Below are positions 44,390 to 56,482 of a stretch of 64,000 nucleotides of DNA, piece after piece; the stretch's first letter is position 1, and the number at the start of each line of letters is the position of its first letter. Position numbers and translations under genes: made by a program. The DNA is from Astragalus membranaceus. Taxonomy: Eukaryota > Streptophyta > Magnoliopsida > Fabales > Fabaceae. The notes under the pieces were generated by a model. That model did no database searches. It was not told the DNA's origin and worked only from the letters and a program-made list of their open reading frames with translations. The stretch is taken from positions 71,977,948 to 72,041,947 of the forward strand of contig CM076854.1 in the NCBI GenBank assembly GCA_039519185.1, given 5' to 3'.

Positions 44390-47300
44390 ATGTGCAGTAT
44401 GGAATTTCCTCCTTTGCACCGTCTTTGGATGTATGATAGGTTGTTTCCAAAAAGAGCGGGTTTGAAACAATCTTTTGTAGATGGCGTGTGGGAGTTTGTT
44501 CTTTTTGCAGTAGGACAAAAACAATTTAGAGATGAAGGGGGGATTCGATGTCCGTGCGTCAAATGCGAATGTAGAAGGATTAAGAGTCCAACGGAGGTCA
44601 TTGATGACTTGAAGAATGTTGGGTTCAGGCCTAATTATTGGATTTGGACGAGTAATGGTGAAAAAGGGTTTGATGTTGTCCCAGTGGTTGGGGAAAATTG
44701 GAGGGGTGCTTCAAGTAGTTCTGCAGATATAGGATATGGTGAACAAATTGACTTGATGGAGAACATGGTTTGTGACGGTCTTGGGGTGAATGTGTCATTC
44801 GAGGAGCAACAATATGATACCATGGATGAGCTTCCGAATGAGCAAGCACAGAGATTTTATAATCTGTTGTTAGATGCAAACAAGCCATTATTTGAAGGGT
44901 CATCAAACTCAAAGTTATCGATTTGTGCGAAGCTTTTATCTCTCAAATCGTTGAGTAGTACTTCTGAGGTGGGAATGGATTTGATATGTGATATGATGTC
45001 AGCCGTGACACCTATAAATGAAAATTTTCCAAAGAGTTTTTATGAGGCTAAGAGGTTAGTTTCTAAGTTGGGATTAGAATCTAAAAGGATTGATTGCTGT
45101 CCCAAAGGTCACATGTTGTACTATAATAATGAGTTTGGGAAAAATGATGGTGCGCTACTTGAATGCAAATTTTGTAATGCACCGAGATATCATGCCCGCA
45201 AAAAGGGGACTAGTAGCAAGAGTAAACCAATTTCGGTGAAGTCAATGTTCTACTTGTCAATAATTCCAAGGTTGCAGAGAATGTTTGCATCCGAGCACAC
45301 TGCAGGGCAAATGATGTGGCATTATGAGAATAGAAGTTCAGGCGTGTTGCGCCATCCGTCTGATGGTGAAGCATGGAAACACTTTGATCGAGTACATTCT
45401 GATTTTGCCAAGGATCCACGCAATGTACGACTTGGTTTATGCTCAGATGGTTTTACGCCATATATCCAAGCATCGGCTTCGCCATATTCTTGTTGGCCCG
45501 TTATTGTTACCCCGTACAATCTTCCCCCCGAGATGTGTATGACTAAACCTTACATGTTTTTGACTTGTCTGATACCTGGCCCAGAAAATCCAAAAGCATG
45601 TATTGATATCTATTTAGAACCACTAATTGATGATTTGAAGAGGTTGTGGGATGGTGCATGTCTTGACTTACGATTCCGCACGTAAGCAGAATTTTATGAT
45701 GAGAGCCGCTTTGATGTGGACCATTAATGACTTCCCTGCTTATGGCATGTTGTCTGGTTGGCAAACTCATGGTAAATTAGCATGTCCACATTGTATGGAG
45801 CATACAAAGGCATTTACCTTGAAACACGGTGGTAAGAATTCTTGGTTTGACTCGCATCGTAGGTTTTTACCACATGATCATACACTTAGAATGAACAAGA
45901 ACGCATTTAGGAAGAAGGTAGTTGAAAAGGATGGCCCGCCTCCTAGGTTGACTCCGGACCAGGTTTGGCATAGAGTTAGAGATCTGCCAAAATCACAGAT
46001 GACCCCCTTGTTTCTCGATTTGATGGATATGGACAAACGCATAATTGGACAAAGAGGAGTATATTTTGGGATCTCCCATATTGGAAAGATAATTTATTGA
46101 GGCACAATCTTGATGTTATGCACATAGAGAAGAATTTTTTTGACAATATATTTAACACAGTGATGAACATAACAGGCAAAACCAAGGACAATGATAAGGC
46201 GAGAATGGACATCGCTCTTTACTGCAATCGTAAGGACTTAAATTTGAAGCCACAAACTAATGGAAAGATGCTCAAACCCAAAGCATGTTACTCATTAACT
46301 CTTGAGCAAACAAATTCAGTTTATCAGTGGATAAAAGAACTGAAAATGCCAGATGGATATTCTTCTAATTTGGCAAGATGTGTTGATGTGAACAAGAGAA
46401 GAATGATGGGGATGAAAAGCCATGATTGTCATGTATTTATGGAATGTTTACTCCCTATTGCATTTAGTTTTTTACCAGCGCATGTTCTAAATCCGCTTAC
46501 TGAAGTGAGTCAATTTTTTAAGGATTTGTGTTCTACATCTTTAAGAGATGTTGACCTTGATAGGATGGAACAAAACATTTCATTCATTCTATGTAAGATG
46601 GAGAGAGTATTTCCACCTGGTTTCTTTGATTCTATGGAGCATCTCCCCGTTCATCTTGCATATGAAGCAAGACTTGGTGGGCCGGTTCAGTACAGGTGGA
46701 TGTATCCATTTGAAAGGTAACAAAATCATCCTTTTAGGAACTAATTCATTTTTCCATTTGAGGTCAATATAATTTTCCATCTAATCAAGTTGTTTTATAG
46801 ATTCATGGGTGATTCTAAACGATCGGTGAAAAACAAGGCGAGGGTTGAAGGATCGATTTGTGCATCATACCTACACCGCGAAACAACCCACTTTTTCTCA
46901 CATTATTTCACCAACTTCACGTTGCGAAACAAAAGGAATGAAGTGCAAAATGATTGTGTTAGACACCCGTTGATGTTATCGGTCTTTGGCCAATCTGGGC
47001 GTCATTCTGGGAAGGAGTCGACTCATTGGTTAACAGATGCGGAGTATAAGTCAGCTCATGTTCATGTGTTGATCAATTGCGCTGAAGTTAAACCATACAT
47101 TCAGTACGTATATCAACCTTTTCATTCAATTAGTTGTCCATACCTGTCAGCTCATTCAATACGTATTATCTAATTTGATCAGATCATTCTTGTTGTCTGA
47201 AGACGTAAGAGATGAACAAGCATCTGCTCATATATACGAAAATTTTCCAGCCTGGTTTAAACAACAAGTAAGTTTTGAGTTACCTTCTTGTTCCTCAACC

Positions 47301-48061
47301 TTAAAGATGTGTTCCCCAAGAAGTAACTTATTTGTATGTCACATACGTAGGTTTACTGTGAGGAATCAACACTTATCAATCGACATTTGAGAAATTTATC
47401 TGATGGTCCTCTTTCGGTGGTCAAAGAGTATCACACATTTTTTGTGAATGGCTACAAGTTTCATACGCACTCATGGACGGAAGGCAAAGCAACTATTAAC
47501 AGCGGAGTTTATGTAAAAGGGGTCAATGAAGGAGGTGAAGATGATTTTTACGGTGTGATTCAACACATTTATGAGCTAGAGTACAATGCTTTAGACTACA
47601 CTAAAACTGTAGTGCTATTTTATTGTAACTGGTTTGATCCGTCGGCTAGAGGCACTAAAATGGATCTAAAGTATAATAGAGTGGACATACGAATGGATAG
47701 AAGATATCCAGCGTTTGATCCGTTTATAATGGCACAGAATGTGAGACAAGTGTACTATGTTCCTTATCCATCAACTCGAAGGGACAAGCGAGGTTGGTGT
47801 GTCGCAATCAAGACAAAGCCAAGGGGTCGCATTGAAGCAGATGAGCCAGTGGAAGAAGTTCCCTATCAGACGGATGATATGTCACCTGTAAATGAAGTTA
47901 ATGAAGTTGAGTTGATTTCTAACTTACGTGATTTTGAAAACTCTGGTGAAGAAGTGGACCCAAATAACCTGGAAGGAGAAGACTCACATGAGGTTACAGT
48001 TGATGAAGATGATGAAGATGAAGATGAAGAAGATGATGAAGCAGAATGGGCAGAAGATTAG
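44390..48061 (+). pseudogene. CACTA TNPD-type transposase, two frameshifts
   Basis: This encodes the transposase that cuts and joins CACTA ends. Domains in order: N-terminal transposase-associated domain (WMYDRLFPKR, FVDGVWEFV, IRCPCVKCEC); the tnp2 core (SYCCPKGH-like CCPKGHMLYY, FWNAPRYH-like CNAPRYHARK, MWHYENR, HPSDGEAWKHFD, LGLCSDGFTP, PPEMCMTKPYMFL, then AALMWTINDFPAYGML); DUF4218 (LDVMHIEKNFFDNIF, LLPIAFSFLP, LPVHLAYEARLGGPVQYRWM); and DUF4216 with an acidic tail. Exon ends: 46716/46801, 47103/47183, 47267/47351. A one-base shift near 45655-45665 and another near 46040-46050 break the frame. The start could be 44390 or 44399. Confidence 0.9.
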
Positions 48062-48272
48062 ATAATTAAGACTTGTGTTTTTGTAATGTTATATAATTAA
48101 GACTTGTGTTTTTGTAATGTTATATAATTAAGACTTGTGTTTTTGTAATATTTTATAATTGATGTTTGTGTTTGAATTGCGTGTGAATTGTTTCATGAGT
48201 TGTTTTAAAAGTAATGTTGATGTTTTAGAAGTGATGTTTATGTTGATGTTTATGTTTTGTTTCCTCTGCAGC
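48062..48272 (+). repeat. 35 bp tandem repeat between the two CACTA genes
   Basis: TAATTAAGACTTGTGTTTTT plus GTAATGTTATA occurs three times from 48062 to about 48160, in the 3' region of the transposase gene. A CTGCAG acceptor-like site at 48266-48271 precedes the next ATG, suggesting a leader intron. Confidence 0.75.
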
Positions 48273-51227
48273 ATGGCATCAGGTGGAGGTGATGCATCAC
48301 CACCTAGACCACCCCGTGATCGTAAGGGGAAGACTATTGATGTCCCTGCACCCCCTCGTCGTAAGAAGAGGGTGATTCGTGTCCAGGACATAGATAGCTA
48401 TTCAGAGATTCCTATGACATCTACCCCTGCGTCGACACCCCAAGTACGTGCACGTACAGTCAGACAGTTGCATCCCACATTCACTCCTGATCCACAGTCA
48501 TCCAGAGTGAGATCATTTGAGAGTCCTCAGACACAGATGAAGCAGACCTCTGGAGTCAGGTCATTACATATTGGCTCTAGTTCATCGCCACATGTGACTC
48601 CTTCACCTACTCCATCTCCTCGGGATGTACCTGGTCGTACTTCTTCAGCTCGTGTGACTCCTTCACCTACTCCATCACCTCGGGATGTACCTGGTCGTAC
48701 TTCTTCATCACGTGTGACTCCTCCACCGCCACAAACTCCTCCATATCGTATGATTCCGGTACCGGGCATTCGTGTTATTCCTACTCCTACCCATTCGCCA
48801 GATGTTGTGCCTACTCCTACCCATTCTCCAGCTGTGCTTACTCCTAGTCCTACCTATTCGCCATCACCGACAGAGGCATTTGCACATGGAGATGATGAGA
48901 TGCCTGATGATGATCAGATGCATGATGTTGAGGGGAGTCAGCGTGAGGAGGATGAGATGGAGGAGTTACCTGACGAGCGACCTGTCATCCGTGTTGAGCG
49001 TGGAGGGTACGTAAAGTTTTTTATAACTTATATTTTTAATTGATTGTTTTTTATAACTTATATTTTTAATCACTTCAATTGTTTTAAATTCTGCAGGTTC
49101 CTTCCTTCAAAGGTAGCCGCTACGGCTATCCGTAAGACTATTCAGGAGTTGTACCACTATCCATGGGCTACTTGGCGTGGGCTTAATGAGCTTGAGCGAG
49201 AGCATTTTTTTAACGCTTTTAGAGTAAGTGTACCTTTTAACATATGCCTTTAAATAATTTGTTAAGTTATTTAATAACATATTGTCTTCTCTGTAGTCAA
49301 TAGCGGTCGTAGCGGCCGCTATAGCGGCATAGCGTTGTGTAGCGGTCCCTAGGTGCTACGCAATTTGCCGTTGTGTTGCAGTTTTGAGTAGCGGTCGTAG
49401 TGCCGCAAATGGCGGCCGCTATAGCGGCCAAATAGCGCTCGTAGCGGCCGCTACGATGAAATTTCATTAAAAAATCAGTTTTTCCGTCACTTTTAGTCAT
49501 TCCCTCTTTTATTTAGGCTTTTTGATCAATTTTAGCAAACTGAAACAGTGAGCTTAATTTGTGCCTCTATTCCTCTTTCCAATTTGTCTTTCTTGCATTG
49601 TTTCTCTTCTGCATTCATTATTTTGCATGTTTCATTCATCTATGCTTCAATGTTTGTGTATTAATTTTGTGCATTCTTCTATTTTTGAGCTCTTAAAAGT
49701 TCTATTTTATTTTTTCTGCGCACTCTGCTGAATACTGAATACTGTTTTATTTTTTCCAATACTGAATACTGTTTTATTTTGTGCATTCTTTACAATACTG
49801 AATACTGAATACTGTTTTATTTTTTCCCCTCTTTTATTCTGAATACTGATACCAATAAAGCTTGGCAATGGAATAGTCTTATCATGCATTTTCAGTTTAC
49901 CAGCAGCAGTGCACTTAAAAACATCAGCAGCAGGAATACTGAATACTGAATACTGTTTTATTTTGTGCATTCTTTCCAATACTGAATACTGTTTTATTTT
50001 TTCCCCTCTTTTATTCTGAATACTGATACCAATAAAGCTTGGCAATGGAATAGTCTTATCATGCATTTTCAGTTTACCAGCAGCAGTGCACTTAAAAACA
50101 TCAGCAGCAGGAATACTGAATACTGAATACTGTTTTATTTTTTCCCCTCTTTTATCATGCATTTATGATTAATTCTGAATACTTTTATGAACATCAGCAG
50201 CAGTGCACTTAAAAACATCAGCAGTGCACTTTTATGATTAATTATGAAAACGTGTTTGTTTTTGAGTGTTTTTTGTTTTTTATGCAGAAGAAAGTTGGAT
50301 GGCGTAAGTCTCAGGAGGCCGTCGTTGAGAAGCTTTTTCATAAGAAAGCTGCTGAACGACTCGCCGATATGCTCAATGATGTCCGTAGGCAGAGGAGTCA
50401 GCCTGGTTGGATGGGAGATCTAGTCTACCGTCACCTACAAGACCACTGGAATGATCCAAAATACTTGGCTAAGTGTGCGCAGAATAAGAAGAATAGGGCA
50501 TCAGAGAAAGGAGGAAGCGTGCACACTGGAGGTTCTATCTCTATCTTGCAGCATGCAGAGAGATTGGTATATACTTCAACTTATCTTTTCATGTCATTAT
50601 AATTAATTATAATTTATCAATTAGAAACTTATGTTATCGATTATAGGCCAAGAAGTGGGGCCGAATGCCACATGTGGATGAGCTCCACCGCCACACTCAT
50701 ATTAGGAGAGGCACAGGCGACTTTGTAGACGAGCGTGCTCGCATTACTCAGGTATATATCTCTTTTTAAGATAATTTCAATTTGAAAATACTATTTTACC
50801 AATGACTAATTTTAACTTGTGTATTTAATAGGAGGAGTTCCACCGACGATTGTCTCAGTTAAGTATACCAGTCGATCCCGCTGAGCTAGAGAAGTTGAAA
50901 GAGGTGTTGTGGAAAGATACTGTTGGAGGCCCCTATAAGAGTCGCCTGTACGGGACAGGAGACATGTATACCAATTTGTTAGACTCTGGAGCTTCGACGA
51001 GCGCGGGCCTTTCCTCCGAGCACCTTAGGATCATCCGGGCATTGACAAAGCAGGTTGCACAATATCAGGAGCATGCTGCACGACAGGAGCAGCAGCTTGC
51101 ACGACAGCAGCAGCTACTTGACCATGTATATAATCATGTCGGAATTCCAGTACCTCCACCTGAGTCGCAACCGCCCGAGCAGGACCACCCCCCCGCCCAG
51201 CATGGCCAGCCTGCCCAACAGGACTAG
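48273..51227 (+). CDS. CACTA TNPA-like protein (Ptta/En/Spm plant transposase family), 5 exons, intact
   Basis: Exons by my reading: 48273-49006, 49097-49223, 50288-50566, 50647-50751, 50832-51227; 1641 nt, 546 residues, all GT-AG and in frame. Residues 1-245 are a Ser/Pro/Thr-rich disordered region with repeats of VTPSPTPSPRDVPGRTSS, ending in an acidic stretch. Then comes the family domain: YHYPWATWRGLNELEREHFF, KKVGWRKSQEAV, GGSISILQHAERLAKKWGRM, DELHRHTHIRRGTGDFVDER. A Gln-rich coiled coil (TKQVAQYQEHAARQEQQLAR) and a Pro/Gln tail finish it. Such proteins bind the subterminal repeats and assist TNPD. The start follows a plausible acceptor (CTGCAGC|ATG). Confidence 0.85.
49299..49470. other. 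GC-rich palindromic insert in TNPA intron 2
   Basis: A 170 bp island has many copies of TAGCGGCCGCTA and GCGGCCGCTATAGCGG in both orientations, inside an AT-rich intron. It looks like the subterminal region of a small DNA transposon (MITE), but I could not fix its borders. Confidence 0.5.
49725..50160. repeat. Tandem duplication with CTGAATACTGTTTTATTTT repeats
   Basis: Short ATACTGAATACTG repeats are intermixed with two ~180 bp copies (about 49800-49960 and 49980-50140) containing AAGCTTGGCAATGGAATAGT. They lie in the 1.06 kb second TNPA intron. Frames across it on the - strand are artefacts. Confidence 0.8.
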
Positions 51228-52149
51228 GACCAGGACCTGGATGATGGAGGTGGTGATGACATAGACCATGCTTATGAGAAGGGTTATTGATGGCATCTAG
51301 GTAATTTGTCGTTGTTTGGCACTTGTTGAATTAGTTTTAAATGGTCTCGCTTTTGGACTTAGTTTATGTGATTTTTAGTTACATTGGTTTGGAAATATAA
51401 GTTAGTATATGTGATATTTAGTTATATTGGTTTGGAATTATAAGCTAGTTGAAATTATTTGGTTTGGATTGAATTTCTAGTGAATTGGTAGGCTGAGTCT
51501 GAATTAAATTGGCAGGGAAGTAAACAGGTTGCTGAAAATGGTTGCTGAAAATTATAAACTGTGAATTGGAGTGAATTATAAACTGTGAATTATAAACTGT
51601 GAATTGGAGTAAATTGGCAGGGAAGTAAACAGGTTGCTGAAACAGGTTGCTGAAAATGGTTGCTGAAAATGGTTGCTGAAAATTATAAACAGGTTGCAGT
51701 GAATTGGAATTATAAACTGTTGTGTTTGCAAAATGTAAACAGGTTGCTGGAAACATTAAATTTTTTGTCTTGTGTTTGCTGAAAATGAGTACTAGGATAT
51801 AATGGAGGTGCAAATGCAATGAATATGAATATTCATAGTCATAACAACCTTGCTTCTTCTATTGAGTCTTTGAGTTCTATGAATCAGGACTTGCACTGGA
51901 AAGCTGCAGCAGCAAAGATTAGCTACGCTTTTTGGAGGAGAAAACCAGAAAGAAAACAACAGTGTTTCACTTGAGAATGGGAACCAACTGGAGTGGTAAT
52001 GCAACCAACTGGAGTCCTGGACCTGCTTATGGTACTTAGGAAGATGAAATTAATGAATAGGCCAACTCTTTTAATTATTTGTAGACAGACTCCTTTAATT
52101 ATATCTTAGTTAATTATGTATTGTTCTTTATAGTGGACACTGTTTATTG
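51228..52149. repeat. 3' region of TNPA with short tandem repeats
   Basis: Repeats of GGTTGCTGAAAATGGTTGCT and AATTATAAACTGTGAATTGG lie at 51525-51740. No gene was recognised. Confidence 0.6.
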
Positions 52150-52154
52150 GCTCT

Positions 52155-52596
52155 TGTTCTGTACCGTGCTACCGACCGTGAGGATCGATATTATGCAGTT
52201 GGTAGATATTTTGTCCTTGATTCTATCGTTGTCTTCAGGCTGAGAGGAGAGTCTTGTTCGACCCGGGAGGTTCGACCTTGAGAGGCGATGTTGAGGTGTT
52301 CGATCTTGAGATGTTCGATCTTGGAGGGCGAGGTTGTACCTGCAATGATACTCCGACGCTCAAGTCAGTATTTGAGAGAATGAGTGTTTGGTTAGAAAAG
52401 TGTTTACCATTAATGAGCATTGAATGGGGTATTTATAGAGTTTGGATGTGTTTGTGTTGGCGTTTTTGGGCCGTCCGATCTTGCAGGCTGATCTTGGCCA
52501 TTGAAGATTGGACTCTCTTGATTACAATTGGGCTTCTCATCAATTGGGCTTTTTGGAGAAGGGGTGCAAATAGAAGATACTGTAATTACCATAACA
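52155..52596 (-). repeat. 3' LTR of the Tat element
   Basis: It is the reverse complement of TGTTATGG...CAGAACA; its U3 TATA box (TATAAATA on the - strand) is at 52430-52437. Polypurine tract CCAGACTTGGGGGACCAC (- strand) abuts it at 52597-52614. Confidence 0.95.
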
Positions 52597-52614
52597 GTGG
52601 TCCCCCAAGTCTGG
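52597..52614 (-). other. Polypurine tract of the Tat element
   Basis: CTTGGGGGACCAC on the - strand directly precedes the 3' LTR start TGTTATGG. Confidence 0.7.
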
Positions 52615-52931
52615 TCGCTTATGAGGAGCGATCTTGACTTCGAGTGGAGGTTCTATCCGTTTATCGAGCTTATGTCGGGGCTGGGGTTTTTCGAACGATG
52701 CTACCTGTCCGTCGAGCTTTCGAGCCGTGGACAGTTTTTTCGAACTCAGTGCTGCTTTGGAATCAGTGCTGCTTTGGAATCAGTGCCACTTTTACTGTTT
52801 CTGACAAGGCGTCTCTTCCTAGTGGCGGCGCATGATGGTGACGTTTTTTCTTCAGCGTGCGGATTTTAATGGACCATGGTTTGGATGTGACGCTTCGACT
52901 TCCAGGCCCAGGCCCATTGGATTCGCCTTGC

Positions 52932-52939
52932 TATAAATA
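52932..52939 (+). promoter_or_regulatory. TATA box of the antisense accessory gene
   Basis: GCTATAAATAAAGG on the + strand is ~410 bp upstream of the aORF ATG at 53344 and outside the LTR. The family-B copy has a TATA box in the equivalent region (27965). Confidence 0.6.
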
Positions 52940-53343
52940 AAGGGTCTCACCACTTCATTTGTTGCTTGTTGTTCATTTGCTCTGATTTGCCGATCTTCGA
53001 GAGCTCCCGAGTTTCTTTAGAGTGAACGTGTTTGAAGTACCTTTAAGGTCGGTTTCTGAGGATCGACAACCGTTTATTTCCAGGCATCATCAGCTTGCGA
53101 CATAGTTCCGAGGTTAGTCTACTTTTGGTTTTTTTCTTTTACTTTTCATTTGTGCCTGGACCTTCCCCCGTCCCTTTTGATCTCAGAATGGGGGTTGTCA
53201 GGTCGGGTTCCGACTTGCTCGCGAACCCATTTTTCGATTTTTAATCCTGACATTTCGTCCCCCATTACTGTAGATTCGATCTGGCGAGAACGAAACAAAC
53301 TCGGAGAGACGTCACTCAGTACCGAAAAGATTTTACGAGTGCG

Positions 53344-55668
53344 ATGGCTTCTGGTGGTGAAATCCCTGAGGTCCGTGCCGAGCCTTCCGAAGTCGCCGCC
53401 CCGGACGTGCAAGAGCACTCTGCTTCCGCCCCTGTGAGTGATAAGGCGGAAGATAATTTTGAGAGCGAAAGTTCTTCTCCTGCGACCGATGCTAATGAGC
53501 CGAATGACGATACTCCCGAAGATGTGGAGGAGGATTGCTTGGTGGATGTGATGGCTGTTACTTCCGAGTCTGATGAGGAAATCCCAGTGGAGGAATCAGA
53601 GGATTCCGAGGTCGATCTTGGGTCGAGTTCCGACTCTGCTGATGAGTCCGATAGAGAGGGTGTTGAAAAACAAGTTGAATCTCGCCCTAAGAGCCAACCG
53701 GAGTCCAGCCGAGCTTCTGCTGTTTCTCTGGATGAGTACTCTAGTACTGGTTGTGGGGACCTTGACATACCGGTGCGAGAGGTCTCCCAATATGATTGGG
53801 TTTCCAGAAATATTTTGGAGATCGAATCGTTGTACCAGCACGGGTTTAATTTGGAGAGGGTCGGGAGGAAAGCTTCGGGTCGCTCGAAGCGAATTTGGAG
53901 AGTTGAGGGAATGAAAAAGGGAGAGCATGTGGCTTTGTGGCCAGGAGAGCTTAAGTTTACTTTGTATCATATGCTGATAAACGAGATGAACATCAGGCCT
54001 CCTTTCACTTGGTTCGAGCAGACGGTCTTGGCGACTTTGGATGTTGTGCCTTCTCAGTTGCATCCAAACGCGTGGGCTTTTGTTCGAGCCTTCGAGCTAA
54101 TGTGTCTTCATCTGGAGAGGCCGGTCTCGCCGTTGCTCTTTTTCCATTTGTTTGAGATCAATCGGAACAGTAGTGAAAATAAGTCCGGTCGCGAACACGT
54201 CAGTCTTCGTTCAAGGCGAGGTGCCAAGATTTTTAAAGCCTATGCGGACTCGTTGAAGGGGAATTGGAAGGAGTTATTTTATTGGGTCGAACCGGTGACC
54301 GACGAAGCGATTGAGAGAGTGGGAAAGTTTTCAGAGGATGGTCGGACTTTGGTGTCCACCAAGTTTCCCATTGGTTGGAGTCAGGCCCATTTTGAACGGT
54401 CCACCAATTCCTTTTCTGTTAGTCAGAATCGTTTGAATGCTGCCGATCTTCTTACCAAGAGGATCCTGATGTTTATTTCTGAGAACATTCCGTTTTCAAA
54501 ACATAAGTATCGGGGTATCCCTGCGGCTAAGATCGTTCAGGCTGGGAAGCGAAGACGAGTGCAACTTGTCTTAGGTAGTTTTGTTTTTCTAGCTTTTGAT
54601 ATTTGCATATTTTTGACCGTAGTTTGTATGACCGATTTATGTTTCTTTTCCAGATACCATGGCCCCAAAGAAACTCGCCGTAATGAAGGCGCTGGCGATG
54701 AGGAGTGTCGATATATCTAAAGATGCTGAGGGGGTGGGTGTTCCGCTTCCGACGTCTCCCCAGGTCGAGACTGTTGTTGGAACGGTTATTGCTGCTTCTC
54801 CGATAAATACTGTTACCCAGGAGGACCTTGCCAATGAGGCTCTGGTCGATCTTGTTTCCAGTTCTCCTCCCCCGACTGCTCCCGATGTTGGTGCGGGTAC
54901 CTCGGCGAAAAGGGTGCGCACCGAGGCAAGTAGCGAGCAGAGGCCGGAAAAAAGGAGTAAGACTTCGAGGAGACCGAAGCATAAGAGTAAGGCCGTACCC
55001 TTAGAGGAGGGTTTTTTGGAGCATAATTACGCCCAATGGCGGGAGGATCCTGTCGGGGCGTCTGTTAAATTGTTGGCGAATTTGGCCGATGTTCATAGGA
55101 TCGAAAAAGAGAAATACGAGCAGCGGGTTAAGGGTAAATGACATCATTTTCTTACATTCATAAAAACATCTCTTTCTTTATAAACTGATTTCTCTTATTT
55201 TTCGAGCTTGTAGCTTCGTTGGAGCTCGAGAAGTCAAAAAGAGTGAAGCTCGTGGAAGATGTGGCTTTAAAATCGAAAGAGCTCGCTCGAACAAAGCAAG
55301 AACTTCAGGTTCTGAAGGAAAGCCAAGGGGAGGTTGTACGTCGGGCGGAATTTGCGGAGAATCGTGTAAAGGAGCTTGAAGAAAGGGAAAAAGTTTTGGA
55401 GGGGCAACTTGCCGAGGCCAACGAGAAGATCAAAGGTTTGGAGTTTCGTGTAGCTGGTTTGGAAGAGGATTTGAAAAAAGCATCTGAGGCACGGGTCGGT
55501 ACGAGCGGCGATGCGGAGGCTCGAATTACAGAGCTTGAGGCAGCCCTTCAGCAAAGCAGAAGAAATGCTAAAGAGGCTACGAAACTTGCAAACGAGGCTA
55601 GGAGGGAGGCTCGGGAAGCTGCTAACTCTGCAATTGAGCTGTATAAGGAGGGTTTTGAGTGTGCCTAG
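53344..55668 (+). CDS. Antisense accessory ORF (aORF) of the Tat element, three exons
   Basis: It is transcribed against the element's gag-pol. Exons by my reading: 53344-54574, 54654-55133, 55214-55668 (2166 nt, 721 residues); introns of 79 and 80 nt are GT-AG and restore frame. Residues 1-135 are acidic and low in complexity. The conserved domain spans about 140-400: YDWVSRNILEIESLY, PPFTWFEQTVLATLDVVPSQ, LHPNAWAFVRAFELMCLHLE, PIGWSQAHFERSTNSF. A basic nuclear-localisation-like stretch (KRRRV, and RPEKRSKTSRRPKHKSKA) and a long coiled coil (exon 3, LEKSKRVKLVEDVALKSKEL onward) follow. It belongs to the 'putative gypsy-type transposon' family, of unknown function. A TAG at 55666 is followed in frame by 47 more codons to a TGA at 55810, so the annotated end may be a recent nonsense change. 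Confidence 0.82.
54575..54653 (+). other. Intron 1 of the aORF (conserved with family B)
   Basis: CTTAG|GTAGTT to TTTTCCAG|AT, phase 1. The diverged family-B copy has CTTAG|GTTGCT to CTCTGCAG|AT at 10031-9942 (- strand). It sits at the same point, in the same phase and just before a conserved ATGGCC. Confidence 0.75.
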
Positions 55669-56482
55669 GAGCAAATTACTTTGGTCTATCCTTCTGTAAT
55701 TTTGGATCGGTCGATTATTGATGCCGACCATGAGGTTGAAGGGGGTAAGATCGTTAAGACCGATGCTCAGACGGAGACGAAAACTGTGATATTCCCGACC
55801 TCCACTGCCTGATGTTTTAACAGCGTTTCTATTTGCAGAAGTTCCTGGTGTATGCTTTTACTTATGTATTTTTTGTATAGATCCGGAACTTTTGTTGGTC
55901 TAGCTGGAGATATTTGTAACCTCTTTTGGAATATGCCTATAAGGCCTTTACGAGCTTTAATGAATGGTTTTTGAATTTCGCATGTCATGTATGTCGTTTT
56001 TTGCGAGTTTTTAACGAGTGCTTTTTAAATTCTGCACGTCGCGTGTGATGTAAAAAGTCGGTAAACGAGGAACTCGATTTACCGGTTCGAACCTATAGGA
56101 CAGTTTACTAGGACTCGGCCTAGATTTAACTCGCCCCATAGGGGTATCGGCAGCTGTGGCTGATGGTCGTTCGAAGGACGTTTCGATCCTTGAAGACCCG
56201 GTCTCTTTGAGATAGTTTGCCAAGACTCGGCTCGGATTTAACTGTTTTCTCAAAGAGTTTTTGACCTTGGGTGGTCGCTTTTGGGGAGATCATTTAAGAT
56301 CGGTCCCAGTTGATTCCTGTTGGGGGGAGTGAGGTCCCTTCATTCTGTTTGATGAAAATCAAGAATGTGTGGAGACTTGAAAAAACTTTTGAGAAGTATT
56401 CAAAGCGTTTGAAAGAAATGTTAAGCTTCTTTATTAATAGCTTGTTTCGAGTTTACATAAGATCGGTGTGAGTGATTTCTTT
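55669..56482. other. Region between aORF and pol ends
   Basis: It starts with 47 open codons beyond the aORF TAG, then non-coding sequence between two convergent genes. A duplicated phrase, 'agtttgccaagactcggctc' and 'agtttactaggactcggcct', occurs near 56102 and 56214. It probably holds the transcript end of the aORF. Confidence 0.5.
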
